The notes: generated by a model from the sequence alone, not told the origin. Positions 22,735-33,472 are shown, counted from the stretch's first letter. The stretch is 64,000 nt of DNA from Typhlomys cinereus (GCA_023101885.1 JALPQD010000087.1:4945951-5009950); one strand, 5' to 3'. Translations and numbers: made by a program.

Positions 22735-24593
22735 TTAAGTGTGCAGTTCAGTGGCATTAAGCCTGTTCGTATTGCTCTGCATCCACAGTTGCTAAGTGTG
22801 CCCAGTGTATGCTGAGCAAACATTAGGCTTTTTCATCAGTTTGTAGTGAAACTCTACAGCTGCTAAAACTTAATTCTGCATTCTCTCTTCCTTAACCCCT
22901 GGTAATATCAAGTATCCTTTTTCTGTGTCTGAACCCGAGTGTTGTAGTTGCTGGCATGTTCACTCAGGATGAATTTCTTCTGGGTTTATCCATCCACATT
23001 GCAACTTGCATCAGAATTTCCTTTTTTGCCATTGCAATTAGTTTATTGTGGTAAAATAGTATCTTGAAATTGAAAAATTTAACCTCCTACCCACCGACTA
23101 CTAGCTTATCACCTCTTTCTTTAATTTCTGGAAACCACCTTTCTGCTGTCTGCTGTTAGGATTTTAACTGCATCAAGTGCCTCATGTAAGTAAACCATGC
23201 ACTGTTTAGCTTATTGTGATTGGCATAATTTCTTTGCAATTTCCTTCCTTTTAAAGCTGAATGGTGTTCTGTTATATGTGTGAGCCACATTTTGCATATC
23301 CATTCATCTGTCAGTGGATATTTGGTTTGCTTCTATATTTCAGTGGTTGTGAATAATATTGTTGTACTCATGAAAATGTAGTGATAAATATCTCTTGGAG
23401 ACTTTCAGTTATCTTGAGTATATATCCATAAGTGAAATTGATGGACACTGTGGTAATTGTGCTTTCATTTTTTTTTTTAAGAACTACAGTGCTGTTTCCC
23501 ATAGTAGCTTAAATATTTACATTCCCTTCAGCAATTTGGCAGAAGATTCCAATCTATCTTCAACTTCACCAGCACTTGTTATTTCGGCTTTTATGCTAAT
23601 AACCATCCCGGTTGGGTATATTGTGGTATGTCATTAGAGCTTTGATTTGCATTTTCCTAATAATGTTGAGTGAGACTGAACACGTCTTGTGCATATTGGC
23701 TTTTCATGCTTTCTTTGGCAATATGCCTATCTATGTCCTTTGGGCTTTTTTGTTAAGGATATAGCTTCTGTATTCTTTAGTGAAGATGTGCGTGAACTAG
23801 GGCGATGACTTAGTTCATAAGGCTCTTGCTCAGAACCCAAATAAAAGTGGGACAGGCTTGGCAGCTGCCTGTAATTCCAGCATTTGGAGCCAGTGATGGA
23901 ATCCCTAGGGCAAACTGCTGGTCTAGCCAGTTTGGCAAGCCCTGGATTCAGTGAGAGATCCTGCTCTCAGTGAGAGCAGTTGAAGAAGATACCCGACATC
24001 AGCTTTGGGTTTTCACACACATCCCTCTACACTTCTACCCATAAACATGAAGACATGCATCAACACATGCATATATCTCACATATACACAGTCAGGCCAA
24101 TAAGATAACTTGCAAATGTTTTCCATTGGTAGGTGGGTTGCATTTATACTGTGGTGTCTTTTGTTATACAACATGTTCTCATTCTGATGAAGTCCAACCT
24201 CTGTGTCTTTCATGTCATATCTAACATATCTAAGAAGCATACGACATCTAGTGCTGTGCAGCCTTTTCACTCTTCACCTGAGCGTCTAATAGTTTTAGGT
24301 CTTACATTTAGAACATGATCTAGTTTGAAATAATTTTTTGCACATGGTAATATATAATTTTAATTTGGATACTCAGTTTTCCTAATACTGTGTTTTGAAA
24401 CACTCGTCTCCTCATTAAATGGTAGTGATACACTTGTCAAAAATTATTTGACAAAAATCACACATAGACCTGTTTCTGAGGCTTTGTCCTGCTCCATTGG
24501 TCTGTTTGTCTTCACTTCTGTTTTGCTTTCTATAGTTTCACAGTATGTTTTGAAATAAGGAAACAGGATCATCCAGTTTGGGTTTTACTTTGC
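22735..24593 (-). mobile_element. Older L1 (L1M-type) ORF2 region, antisense
   Basis: Read in reverse, the sequence follows the C-terminal part of L1 ORF2 and its 3' side. Examples are 'cagttcagtggcattaag', 'ttccttccttttaaagctgaatggtgttctg', 'ccacattttgcatatccattcatctgtcagtgga' and 'ggctttgtcctgctccattggtctgtttgtc'. It is interrupted by a B4-like SINE at 23797-24090 and ends where a younger L1 inserted at 24611. It has many stops and is inactive. Confidence 0.75.
23797..24090 (+). mobile_element. B4-like rodent SINE
   Basis: 'gggcgatgacttagttcataaggctcttgctcag' is the tRNA-like head. The B1-like middle is 'ggcagctgcctgtaattccagcatttggagccagtgatggaatcc', with the end 'catacacacatccctctacac'. 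Confidence 0.6.
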
Positions 24594-24610
24594 AAAAATG
24601 TGGATCATTT

Positions 24611-25135
24611 ACATTAATCACTTGGAACCAAACCAGCCAAATCTCCCCCATCCTAAAGTTCAGGGAGCCTGTGGAAGAGGGGGCAGCAGCAAGATTGTAA
24701 GAGCCTAAAGATGGGGGACCAACAATATGCAAGATAATCCATACAAGTTAGGACTGCAGCAGCCAGAATTGGACTTTGCCTGACCTGACATGTCAACAAC
24801 TCCCCTAAATCTAGCATGGAACACAGGGAAGAAAGGTCCAGGCAGTAGGATCCTTATAGGCAAGGGATTAAACAATCATAATAGAGTTCCCATACTAATG
24901 GGGAGTCCAAGAAGGGGCTCCAGGCTATGCCACTGAATCCTGAATCCTCACTAGGGTGAAGGACTCAGAGGGAGGACTGGCTTCACACAAAAGGATGCTT
25001 CAGAGGAAGGGGGGAGGAAGGGGGAAGCAGGGAACAGGAGGAGGGAGGGAGGGGTGAAGAGAAAGGGGGAGAGCGCAAGGGGGAACAACTGGGGAGGGGA
25101 GGAAGGGAGGTATCTATTGAGCTTGTATGATTAGG
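24611..25135 (+). mobile_element. 5'-truncated L1 3' end with purine-rich 3' UTR
   Basis: The 3' UTR-type sequence contains a long G/A tract (about 24995-25115) and ends 'tatctattgagcttgtatgattaggaaaaa'. The flanks aaaaatgtggatcattt (24594-24610) and aaaaatgtgggtcattt (25136-25152) form a 17-bp target-site duplication with one mismatch. The host site is an older antisense L1. Confidence 0.8.
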
Positions 25136-25184
25136 AAAAATGTGGGTCATTTGAGATTCTATATAGAATGTAGAATGTTATAAT

Positions 25185-25641
25185 AGTTAGATATAGGTGT
25201 CAACTTGATAATTGAAGGCTAGGCTCTGGACATATTTGTAAATAGTTATCAGTAGCTGAATTAAGCCCTGAGCAAACCTGCAGGAGATTGTCTATTTGAT
25301 GAGGGGAGACCTAGCCCATGGCGAGTGGGACCCTGGGTAGATGAATAAAATGGAGGAGCTGGTTAAGTAAGTGGACATTCTTTGCCATACTTGGAGACAT
25401 GCTGTCTGTCAAGGGGAGTTTGCCCCTGTCTCAGCAGTCCTGTGGATATGGTGTGGCTGGTTCCTTCAGGCCCTGGTGTTGGTGTGGACTCTCCTTGCCA
25501 GGCTGGACTAACAACTGTAACTAGACAATCATTAATGCAGAATGTTTCCCTAAGCCATTTTGTTATGAATTTATCAGTAGCATACACAGTAACTGTGACA
25601 AATTGGTCTTTGTATTTACTAAAACAGTCATTTGCTCAAAT
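25185..25641 (+). mobile_element. Medium-length rodent interspersed repeat (family not assigned)
   Basis: 'taggtgtcaacttgata...gccctgagcaaacctgcaggagattgtctatttgatgagg...gcccatggcgagtgggacc...gttggtgtggactctccttgccaggctggactaacaactgtaac' shares long stretches with 28265-28660. It shares weaker ones with 31845-32215 and, reversed, 42860-43250. The L1 at 25662 inserted into its 3' part. Confidence 0.6.
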
Positions 25642-25661
25642 AGAAATTTATGTTGCTTGTA

Positions 25662-26066
25662 CAATCATAATAGGACTTTGCATGCCCTGCGCCATGTCCG
25701 TCACACTATTGACCTCACAAAGTCTAACATCTGCTAAAGGCACCAAGATCCTTGGAGGCAAGGGATTGATGGCCACAGTAGTGTTCCTATGCTTAAGGGG
25801 AACACGAGAAAGGGTTCAGGGAAATGCCACTGGGTCCTTTTACGTCATCGGAAAGGAGGACCAAGAGGAGAGTTAGGCATACACAATTAAGGACTCTCTG
25901 GGAATTGGGGGGAGGCACTGGGAGATGGGGAGGGAGGGAGGAGGAGCAGGGAGTTTGGGGGGAGGAGGAGGGGAGGGAACTGGTCTACCTATTAAGTTTG
26001 TATGAGCGGAAATAATAATAAAAATGTTAAAAAAATAAAAGATGCAAGACAGAAGGAAAAAAAAAA
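25662..26066 (+). mobile_element. 5'-truncated L1 3' UTR with poly-A and perfect 20-bp TSD
   Basis: The insert ends 'ctattaagtttgtatgagcgg...' and an A-rich tail. It contains the L1 purine tract (25905-25980) and matches the reverse of 33900-34280. The flanks 25642-25661 and 26067-26086 are identical over 20 bp (agaaatttatgttgcttgta). Confidence 0.9.
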
Positions 26067-26097
26067 AGAAATTTATGTTGCTTGTAGATTGCTCCGT

Positions 26098-26102
<5 letters not shown>

Positions 26103-26134
<32 letters not shown>
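26103..26134. repeat. (TG)n microsatellite
   Basis: About 15 TG units at the edge of the B4-like element that follows. Confidence 0.95.
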
Positions 26135-26135
<1 letters not shown>

Positions 26136-26385
26136 GTGCATTCACTACAGTAGTGCTTGTAGAGGCCACAGATTGCTGTTGCACGTCTTCTTCAATCATC
26201 CAACACCTTTTTCTTTAGACGCATAGTGTCACTGAACCTAAAGCGCTCCGTGTCAGCTAGATTGATTGGACAGTTAACCCGTGGGATTTACTCCACCTGG
26301 CCATGCCTGGGTTCTATTTGATGTCAGAGATCTGCACTCAGGTCCTCAAGTATTTCGCCACTGAGCCATCCCCACAGCCCCCGCC
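26135..26385 (-). mobile_element. B4-like SINE (antisense)
   Basis: 'tagaggccacagattgctgttgcacgtcttcttcaatcatccaacacc...cacctggccatgcctgggttctatttgatgtcagagatctgcactcaggtcctcaagtatttcgccactgagccatccccacagcccc' has the reverse tRNA-like terminus of B4/ID type. Confidence 0.65.
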
Positions 26386-26419
26386 TTTCATTATACAGAC
26401 CTCTCAATGCCACATCTTC

Positions 26420-26690
26420 TGGGATGGGAGGTGGCTCAGTGGGAAAATTGCTTGCCGTGCAAGATTGCTAGAGCTCAGATGCCCAGATTCACATAACCAG
26501 CAAATACAGTGACATGCGCACCTGCTGTCCCCATCTGCCCGCTGGAAGCAGGAGGTGGAGACTTGAAACTCCAGAGCTGCAAGGTCAGCCAGGATACTGG
26601 GTCCTGAGACAGACAGAGGGCAGGGACATCTGAAGGTTCTGCTGCTTCACATACGCCAGGGCACACCCGCACACACAGTAGCTCCAGCAA
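26420..26690 (+). mobile_element. B4-like SINE
   Basis: 'gggatgggaggtggctcagtgggaaaattgcttgccgtgcaagattgctagagctcagatgcccag' head, B1-like 'aactccagagctgcaaggtcagccaggatactgggtcctgagacagac', and a CA-type end. Confidence 0.65.
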
Positions 26691-26699
26691 GTACTTAGA

Positions 26700-27000
26700 G
26701 AATTCTGTTGAGTGGCAGTGACTGAAGCCTGGGGCATCCTTGCCTTTTTAAATTTATCTTTTAATCTTTTATCCCTGAGGATGGCATTTGGTGTAGAGTT
26801 TTCCTGGTGGACTTTTTTATTATATTGAGATAGTTTCCTACTGTAGCTACTTAGTTGAGTGCTTTTATCATGAAAGAGTCTTGGATTTCATCACTTCCTT
26901 TTCTGTATCAATTGAGACGATGCACTGAGGTGCTGGAACCTGGTCCTTGCAGTTGCAGGACAGGTGCTCCGAGATACTGGGTCAGCACCACAGCCCTTGG
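26700..27000 (-). mobile_element. L1 ORF2 fragment followed by ID-like fragment (both antisense)
   Basis: 26725-26890 follows reversed L1 ('ggcatccttgcc...', 'gagatagtttcctactgtagctacttagttgagtgcttttatcatgaaagag'). 26930-27000 resembles a reversed ID element ending 'cagcaccacagccc'. Confidence 0.5.
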
Positions 27001-27546
27001 AGCGAACTTTCGTTAGGCGCCAGGAAGAACCCCACGGTTCTTAGGTCTGCCTTCTAGTTCATTTCTATTGAATGATTACTAAGTCATTTCAAAGTGGAAA
27101 ATGCCAACTGAATTAACAGTTTTTGGTGAGATGTAATCTAGAAAGTCTTTCATCTAAGCACTATGGAACTTGCTTTTAGAGCTATTTTGCCTTTGAGGAA
27201 AATAGATTACATTAAACTGGTGTGTAAATCAAAAGTTACATTGAGAAAATAAAGGGTACGTTAAAGCCTTGGCATATCACTTCTTTATGTCGTAGTCATG
27301 ATGAAGACTCTCAGAAAATATGACTAAGTTTCTGAGCTGCGGAGTAATGTCATGAATTAGAAGTTTGAGGATTGGTGAAAGTTATTTGGGATCTACACAG
27401 CTATGAAGAAAACTTTTACTTGTTATAATTTAAACAACCTCTTAATCAGTGTAAGTTGTTCAGGGAGTGAAAAACAAGGGATTCTGGTCATTAGTAATCA
27501 CTGGCTTCTATGAACTCCTGTCATAGTTACATATAGGTAGCACTTT
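27001..27546. other. Intron, nothing recognised
   Basis: AT-rich sequence with no feature. Confidence 0.5.
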
Positions 27547-28262
27547 GACAATTGAAGGTGTCATGTTTTGAATACAATTTTCCCCCCGTAGGTTAATGTG
27601 TTTGAATCCTTAGCTGATGTTTGGAAAGGTCTTGGCACCTCTAGAAGGTAGAGCCTTGGTGGAGGATGGCAGTCATGGTGGGTGCACCTTGAGATTGGTT
27701 GGTGTCACCCTGCTTCTGAGGGAAGTCTGTTCTTGCAGTTTGCAGCTGCCTCCACGGTGGGCGTGACCTAAGCCTCCTTTAGTTTCTGTCAGTCAGCCAT
27801 GCCTTTTCTGCTGTAATAGACTGTATCTCCCCTCTAGAACATAAGCCAAATAAATCTGATTCTCCCTTAAGTTGCTTGATTTTGAGTGTGTCTCACAGCA
27901 GCTGTCATGGTTTGAGATGTGTCCCCCACAGTCTCATGTGTGTGGCAAGGTCACGGCACCTTGAGAGGCGGAGCCTTGCTGGAGGAAAGCAGTCACAAGG
28001 GATGGGCCTTGAGGTGGATTAGTCCCACCCTACCTCCAGGAGAAGTCTGCCTTTGCAGCAAGCAGTCTGCAGCTCTCAGCTTCCAAGATGTCTGCGGTGA
28101 CTTAGCCTCCTCCAGCTTTGGCCAGCCAGCCATGCCGCCTCTGCTTTGAGAGACTGTCCCTTCCCTCTGGAACCGTAAGCTGAATAAACCTCCCTTTCTC
28201 CCTTAAGTTGATTGACTTTGGGTGTTCTTTCACAGCAATAGTTAAGAGTAACCGTTACAGCA
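27547..28262 (+). mobile_element. Two adjacent copies of one medium-length rodent repeat
   Basis: The first copy (27547-27905) and second copy (about 27906-28262) share their order of blocks. These are 'catg(g/t)tttga', 'ggcaaggtc...ggcacct...gagg.ggagccttg.tggagga..gcagtca', 'agaagtctgcctttgcag...', 'cagccatgcc', 'aagc..aataaa.ct', 'cccttaagttg.ttgattttg' and 'tcacagca'. The second copy is better preserved. I cannot name the family. Confidence 0.65.
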
Positions 28263-28264
28263 GC

Positions 28265-28660
28265 AGAAAGAATATTGAGACTGAAGACTGGCTCTGGTCA
28301 CATTTGTAAAGAAGTAGTAGTTAAGCCCTGAGCAAGCCTGCAGGAGACTGTCAGGTTGATGAGGAAGGCCCAGCCTATGGTGGGTGGGACTAGTCCCTGA
28401 GCAGGTGAATAAGATGGAGTGAGGTGGTTAGAGAAGTTGGCATTCTTCAGTGTACTGACCAGCCATGTGAGTCTGGCAAGTGAGGATTGTCTCTTAGTGG
28501 TGCTGTGGATATGTGGTGTGGCCAGTTTCCTGGACTGCCGGTGTTGGTGTGATCTCTTTTGCCAGGCTGGAAACAAGGAACTGTAACCAAGAATCAATCA
28601 TAAGATGATAAAACCTCTCGTCCCTTAGGCTGTTTGGCCTTGAGCTTCTCAGCAACGTGC
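28265..28660 (+). mobile_element. Medium-length rodent repeat, same family as 25185
   Basis: 'actggctctggtcacatttgtaaagaagtag...agccctgagcaagcctgcaggagactgtcaggttgatgagg' and 'gccggtgttggtgtgatctcttttgccaggctggaaacaaggaactgtaac' align by eye with 25225-25520. Confidence 0.65.
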
Positions 28661-29510
28661 AGAGTGACAGCTGCACTTTCCTGTGAGTGCACATGATACG
28701 GAGCCCTTGAGGAGTCCACCCTTCCCTTGTTCTTCTACCCAGTCCTGAGGAGGGTGCAGTGACCATAGGAGCTTCTGGGGGGACATGTGGGCAGGAAGCA
28801 GAGGGTGCCACAGACTGGAGAGGCCAGGTGGCCTGGGTGTTAAGGCAACCCCTGCCCAGGGCATCTGAGAGAGCTGGAGAGGTGGCCGAGTCTTCAGTGT
28901 AACGTACAGGGCAGGGTCTGCAGTGATTGCCGCTCAGCTGCCAAGATGTGCAGAAGAGGAAAGCCAGGCTCTGCTGGGTCAGCACGGGCTGGGCTGGTGG
29001 ATCATTTGGTTTGGTCAGCCATAGAACAGTGAGGGCCTGTCATTGCAGCAGCAATGTCTTTCCTAGAGGAATTGTATGAGATGTGAGGTGAGGAGACTTT
29101 TGTTGCATCTCTGAGGGTACCTGGCATGCAGCAGTGCAAACAGCAAGGCGTAGAGCAGGTTTTCTGTGAGACCTTTTATCAAGGGAGGAACTGCTCTAAT
29201 TGTTCATATTTAACACTACGATAAAGTAGACTTACCTGTACGGGAGGGTGCTGTGCCTGACACAAGACCCTGACAAGTAGTGTGACAAGGTGGCAAGCCC
29301 AGAGTCCTTGGCTGCCTGGCTTGGCTGCCTGGTCCTTTGGCTCAGGAAAGCTGCCCAGGGTGGAGGAGGCGCCTCAGGTGCAGCTCAGCACAATGTAGCT
29401 GACTAAGATCCTCTGGGTTCACAGCTTTAGTGCCACATGGATGGTTTAACCAAGTACTGTGGGTGCCCTGTCTAGAGCAGGGAGGAGACAGCCCAGGTCG
29501 TCTAGGGGCC
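28661..29510. other. Relatively GC-rich intron, nothing recognised
   Basis: More GC-rich than its surroundings. The antisense open frames at 28494-28985 have no family features. Confidence 0.45.
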
Positions 29511-29936
29511 GTCACTGCGGGCTGCTGCATCCTACTGGTGGCATTGCTGTGGGCTGCTGCATCCTGCTGGTGCCATTGCTGTGGGCTGCTGCATCCTACT
29601 GGTGGCATTGCTGTGGGCTGCTGCATCCTGCTGGTGGCATTGCTGTGGGCTGCTGCATCCTGCTGGTGGCATTGCTGTGGGCTGCTGCATCCTGCTGGTG
29701 CCATTTCTGTGGGCTGCTGCATCCTACTGGTGGTATTGCTGTGGGCTGCTGCATCCTGCTGGTGGCATCGCTGTGGGCTGCTGCATCCTGCTGGTGCCAT
29801 CACGGTGAGCTGCTGCATCCTGCTGGTGCCATCACGGTGAGCTGCTGCATCCTGCTGGTGCCATCACGGTGAGCTGCTGCATCCTGCTGGTGCCATCACA
29901 GCAAGCTGCTGCATTCTGCTTGAAGCCTTGTCCTCT
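29511..29936. repeat. 32-bp minisatellite, 12-13 copies
   Basis: The motif gctgctgcatcct starts at 29521 and recurs every 32 bp without indel up to 29873. A decayed 13th copy is at 29905. Units 1-8 end in ...attgctgtgg types. Units 9-11 are identical to each other and end tcacggtga, and unit 12 ends tcacagcaa. Because 32 is not divisible by three, all three frames stay open on + for more than 75 codons. Those frames are by-products of the repeat, not genes. Confidence 0.95.
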
Positions 29937-30790
29937 CTTGATGTTGGGATGGAAACTAGATTTCTGGCAAACCCTGTTTTCATACTAATGAGGTCAAATT
30001 GAATGTTAAAACATGATCCTCAAAACTGAAACATGCACTTGAGCCTAACCAACAAGACCTGAGGGCCATAACTATAGAGGTGCTTCATTTGAAGTTATGA
30101 AGGGGAAGTTGGGTTAAAATTGGAGAACACTGTAATGATTGGAGACATTGTGGTTGTCTCAGCTACATTTGCAGCAGTTAGGACAGAATAGAATAGGAAA
30201 GTTTGAGATATGAACTGACAGGGTTGCTGAGTGGAAGACTCCGTGTGGGAACGTAGTGCAGGAAACATTGGGAGACCAAGGAGCTGGCACAGTGGGTAAG
30301 GCATTTGCCCCTCAATGGTGAGGACCAGAGTTGGGATCCCTCGAGCTCGCTTGTCACCTTTGCATGTAGTTTGTAATCACGAACAAATGGGTTATTCGAA
30401 GGAATGCTCATAACTGAAATGAAAGTTTTTTTTTTAAACAAACTTTTACTATTCATTGTCAGTAAATTTGCATTGTAACATGAAGGAGAGAGAAAAAGGG
30501 CAGGTCTATGCATACACATACTTGTGTTGCAAGATGCTGAATCCCATTAATATTTTACAGTAGTATACATTAATACAAAATATTATTTAAACACTAATTA
30601 GTACAGATATATTCCAGTGAAAAAAGAAAAAGCATAATTATTCTTATATAACTGCTGTTATTAATCATTTTTGATAGTATGCATTTTTAAAAATAAGTAA
30701 AACATACAAATTAAAAATGAGCAAGAAAAATTACAAAAGTAAAAATGTGTTTTTTATCTTCCATTATTTTGGTTACAGTAGCATATTAAC
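29937..30790. other. Intron with a short SINE head fragment
   Basis: 30283-30350 ('ggagctggcacagtgggtaaggcatttgcccctcaatggtgaggaccagagttgggatccc') is a tRNA-like SINE head. The rest is AT-rich without features. Confidence 0.5.
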
Positions 30791-30985
30791 ATAGCATTTG
30801 GAAGTAAATAGCATGTGGTATAACATCTAGAGGTAGCATTTGGATACAGCATGTAGCATTTGGATGTAGCATGTTAGATACAACATTTGAGGTAATATAT
30901 GGGCATAGCATGTGGATGGAGCATGTGCACATGGTACATAAATGGAACATTTGTATATGGCATGTGGAGCTTATTGGGAGTAGTG
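30791..30985. repeat. Degenerate tandem repeat of a 'tagcatttggata' type unit
   Basis: Repeated variants of 'tagcatttggatacagcatg' run through the stretch (30791, 30834, 30853, 30866 and later weaker copies with 'ggcatagcatgtggatggagcatg'). Spacing is about 13-21 bp, and it decays toward 30985. Confidence 0.65.
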
Positions 30986-31840
30986 TTTGCATGTATAATG
31001 CAGAGGTAGCTTTGGAGATACATTTACCTGTGATAATCAACAGGAAAACTGCAGTAATAAATGATCCAGTTATGAAAAAACAAATTAGATTTTGTATTTA
31101 GGAAATAGTTTATATTTTCTTAATTATAGTCTAGATACAACATTTTCTATATGACTTTAGAATTTTCAAGTCTTTTGGAAATTGTATTTCTGTTGAGTCT
31201 CAAGATTTTAGAAAATTTTATTTATTTGTCTTTGAGAAATTGCCTCAATATATTTGATACTATAAGTTTAGAAGCAGCAGGCTGCGGCGGTGCTCGGGGC
31301 CTGGGATGTGGCTGAGAAGCATGGCGATGGGAGCTGTGCTTCCCCCACAGGAACTGTGAGCATTTGAGAGAAACAAGATTGGCCTCAGAAGTGCACTGCG
31401 TAGGGTATTGCTTCACAGTTCATTGAAACCAGCATTAGTTCAGAAGACCTCGAAGCTGAGGTGATAGCTTGAGAGCTCACAGATTCATCTCTGCTAACCT
31501 AAGAGAAATGGTGTGTGCATGCCAACAACAGACCACATCTGTGCATATCTAGAGAGCAGACCTGTAACCTAACATTGTGTTTCTGTCTATACACAGGAAG
31601 AGGATAATCTGTGATCACCATGTAGACACAGACAGAGCCTGGTGATCACAGTTATACACAGAAACAGACAGATGTATAGCTGAGCATTGCCTTGTTCCTA
31701 TAAAAGTAGATACATAACCTGAATATTACCATCTTTCTCCAGCTTACAGACATGAATAATATCATGTTAACATTATTCCCAAACTAGTAGTGCAAGTAAT
31801 CCTCTTATTTTTATTAATTATGAAATTATGCAGATTTGTG
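30986..31840. other. Intron, nothing firm recognised
   Basis: A small GC-rich patch lies at 31275-31350. No coding signal. Confidence 0.45.
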
Positions 31841-31844
31841 GAGT

Positions 31845-32215
31845 ACAGTATAATAATTCAGCATACAGCTAGCTTGATAATTGGGCTATGACCTGTAGGC
31901 AGAGCTCTTTGGAATGGCTTAGTTAAAGCAGATCTCACAGCAAGCATGTAGGAAATGGTCTTTACTGCATAATTGAAGTGAGAGGACCTGCCATGGTAAG
32001 CATGACCATTCCCTGGGCAGGTAGATAGAGGGCTAGTGGGCATTTGGCACATAGCATGTTAAAAAGGCAGTTTCCAGCCTTAGTCTGTGTCCTGCTGGTA
32101 ACTCTGTAGCTGTGATAGACTATAATCTAGAATCATGAGCTGATAAAATCTCTTGTTCATCTACATGATTTTGAATCATGCATTTATTACAACAGTAATG
32201 TATGAGGCTAAGACA
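31845..32215 (+). mobile_element. Diverged copy of the medium-length repeat seen at 28265
   Basis: 'agcttgataattgggctatgacc', 'cctgccatggtaagcatgaccattccctgggcaggtagatagag' and 'cttagtctgtgtcctgctggtaac...aatcatgagctgataaaatctcttgttcat' follow the family order. Confidence 0.5.
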
Positions 32216-32256
32216 TCAATGTAATTAAGATTTCCCTCTCAAAAATTGAAAGAGTT

Positions 32257-32470
32257 GAGCTAGAGAGATGGCTCAGAGGTTAAGACTCTGTCTTGTATGC
32301 AGAAGGTCCTGAGTTAGGATCCCAGGTTCCACATAAAAATGCCAGGCAGAAATGGCAGCCTGTACTTCTGGCTCTGGTGGTCGGAGCCTGGGAAATCCCA
32401 GAGCAAAGCAATAAGGAGGTAGAAGTAATCTGGGAGTCACCCTTGGTCCTTCACAGAGATACACATTGTC

Positions 32471-32568
<98 letters not shown>
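32257..32568 (+). mobile_element. B2-superfamily SINE, older subfamily, with (CT)n(CA)n tail
   Basis: Head 'gagctagagagatggctcagaggttaagactctgtcttgtatgcagaaggtcctgag', and body 'acttctggctctggtggtcggagcctgggaaatcccagagcaaagc...cacccttggtcc'. The tail is CT (32470-32490) then CA with interspersed TACACA. Confidence 0.85.
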
Positions 32569-33176
32569 AATTTAAAAATTTGATTATTGTGTAACAGTAG
32601 TACATTTTGGAATGCCATGTGCTATTTCGGTGCATGTGTAGTGTGTACTGATCAAGTATGGCCACTTAGCATTCCTGTCCACTTGATATTATTACTTTAG
32701 ATTTAGAGCCTTTGATCTCTCTCTGGTTATTCATAACATATATAATAGGTTGATCTAGTTATTCATAACATATGTAATAGGTTGTTGTGAATGTCACCAC
32801 CCTTCATTGGACTGTGGTACATAGAAGTTACCTGTTGCTTAGCCTTCCCTTTTCTTCTGATGCTGGTAACCCAGGTGACCTAAATGATGGAGAATGATAT
32901 CCCTGGACTTGGTCATTCAGACTCCTTGTCCCTATGAGGCCTAGCACTTAGGAAACAGTCCCAGCACTTGAGATTTAGGTAGGAGGATTGCCTGGGCTAC
33001 AGAGAGAGTCCTTGTCTAAAAGATAATTAATTACAGTTTATATTCTATAATAGTTCTATTTTTAGTTTAAACTATTTTTCTAAAACTTACCATTTAAAAC
33101 TTACTATTCTCTATGAGAATTAACATGAAAATAATCATGCTTTCTGAACTTCGGTGGTATAAAACAAACACATACG
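32569..33176. other. Intron with a B1 fragment
   Basis: 32940-33025 ('cagtcccagcacttgagatttaggtaggaggattgcctgggctacagagagagtccttgtct') is a B1-type fragment in sense. Otherwise AT-rich. Confidence 0.55.
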
Positions 33177-33189
33177 ATAAAGTTTTATA

Positions 33190-33472
33190 GGGGCTGGAGA
33201 GGTGGCTCAGGGGTTAAGCCTCTGCCTTGCAGGTGGAGAGTCCTGAGTTTGGATCCTAGACCCCACGTATAGACGCCAGGCGGAAGCGGGGGCGGCCTGG
33301 GTTTCTGGTCCCGGTAGGGTGGAGCCTGTGAATCCCAGGGCAGAGTAAGCAAGGAGGAGGTGGAGGCGTCCATGGTGGTTCCTGAGTTCGCCCGTGGTTC
33401 TACACACACACACACACACACACACACGCACGCACGCACAGTTGAATACATTTTAAAAAAAGAATATCTTTA
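33190..33472 (+). mobile_element. B2-superfamily SINE, young subfamily, perfect 13-bp TSD
   Basis: Full-length sense copy from ggggctggagaggtggctcagg to the CA/CGCA tail (33401-33440) and an A-rich end. The target-site duplication ataaagttttata lies at 33177-33189 and 33473-33485. This copy defines the young consensus well. Confidence 0.95.

Noticed and set aside
25873..26199. Minus-strand frame with poly-Pro and Thr-His repeats
   Set aside because: It is the reverse of an L1 purine tract and a TG microsatellite.
29430..29872. Cys/Trp/Leu-rich proteins of 136-158 residues in several frames and both strands
   Set aside because: All are translations of the 32-bp minisatellite; a repeat without stops stays open in every frame.
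29521..29936. CRISPR-like regular spacing
   Set aside because: The 32-bp units are directly contiguous with no spacers, in a mammalian intron. It is a minisatellite.
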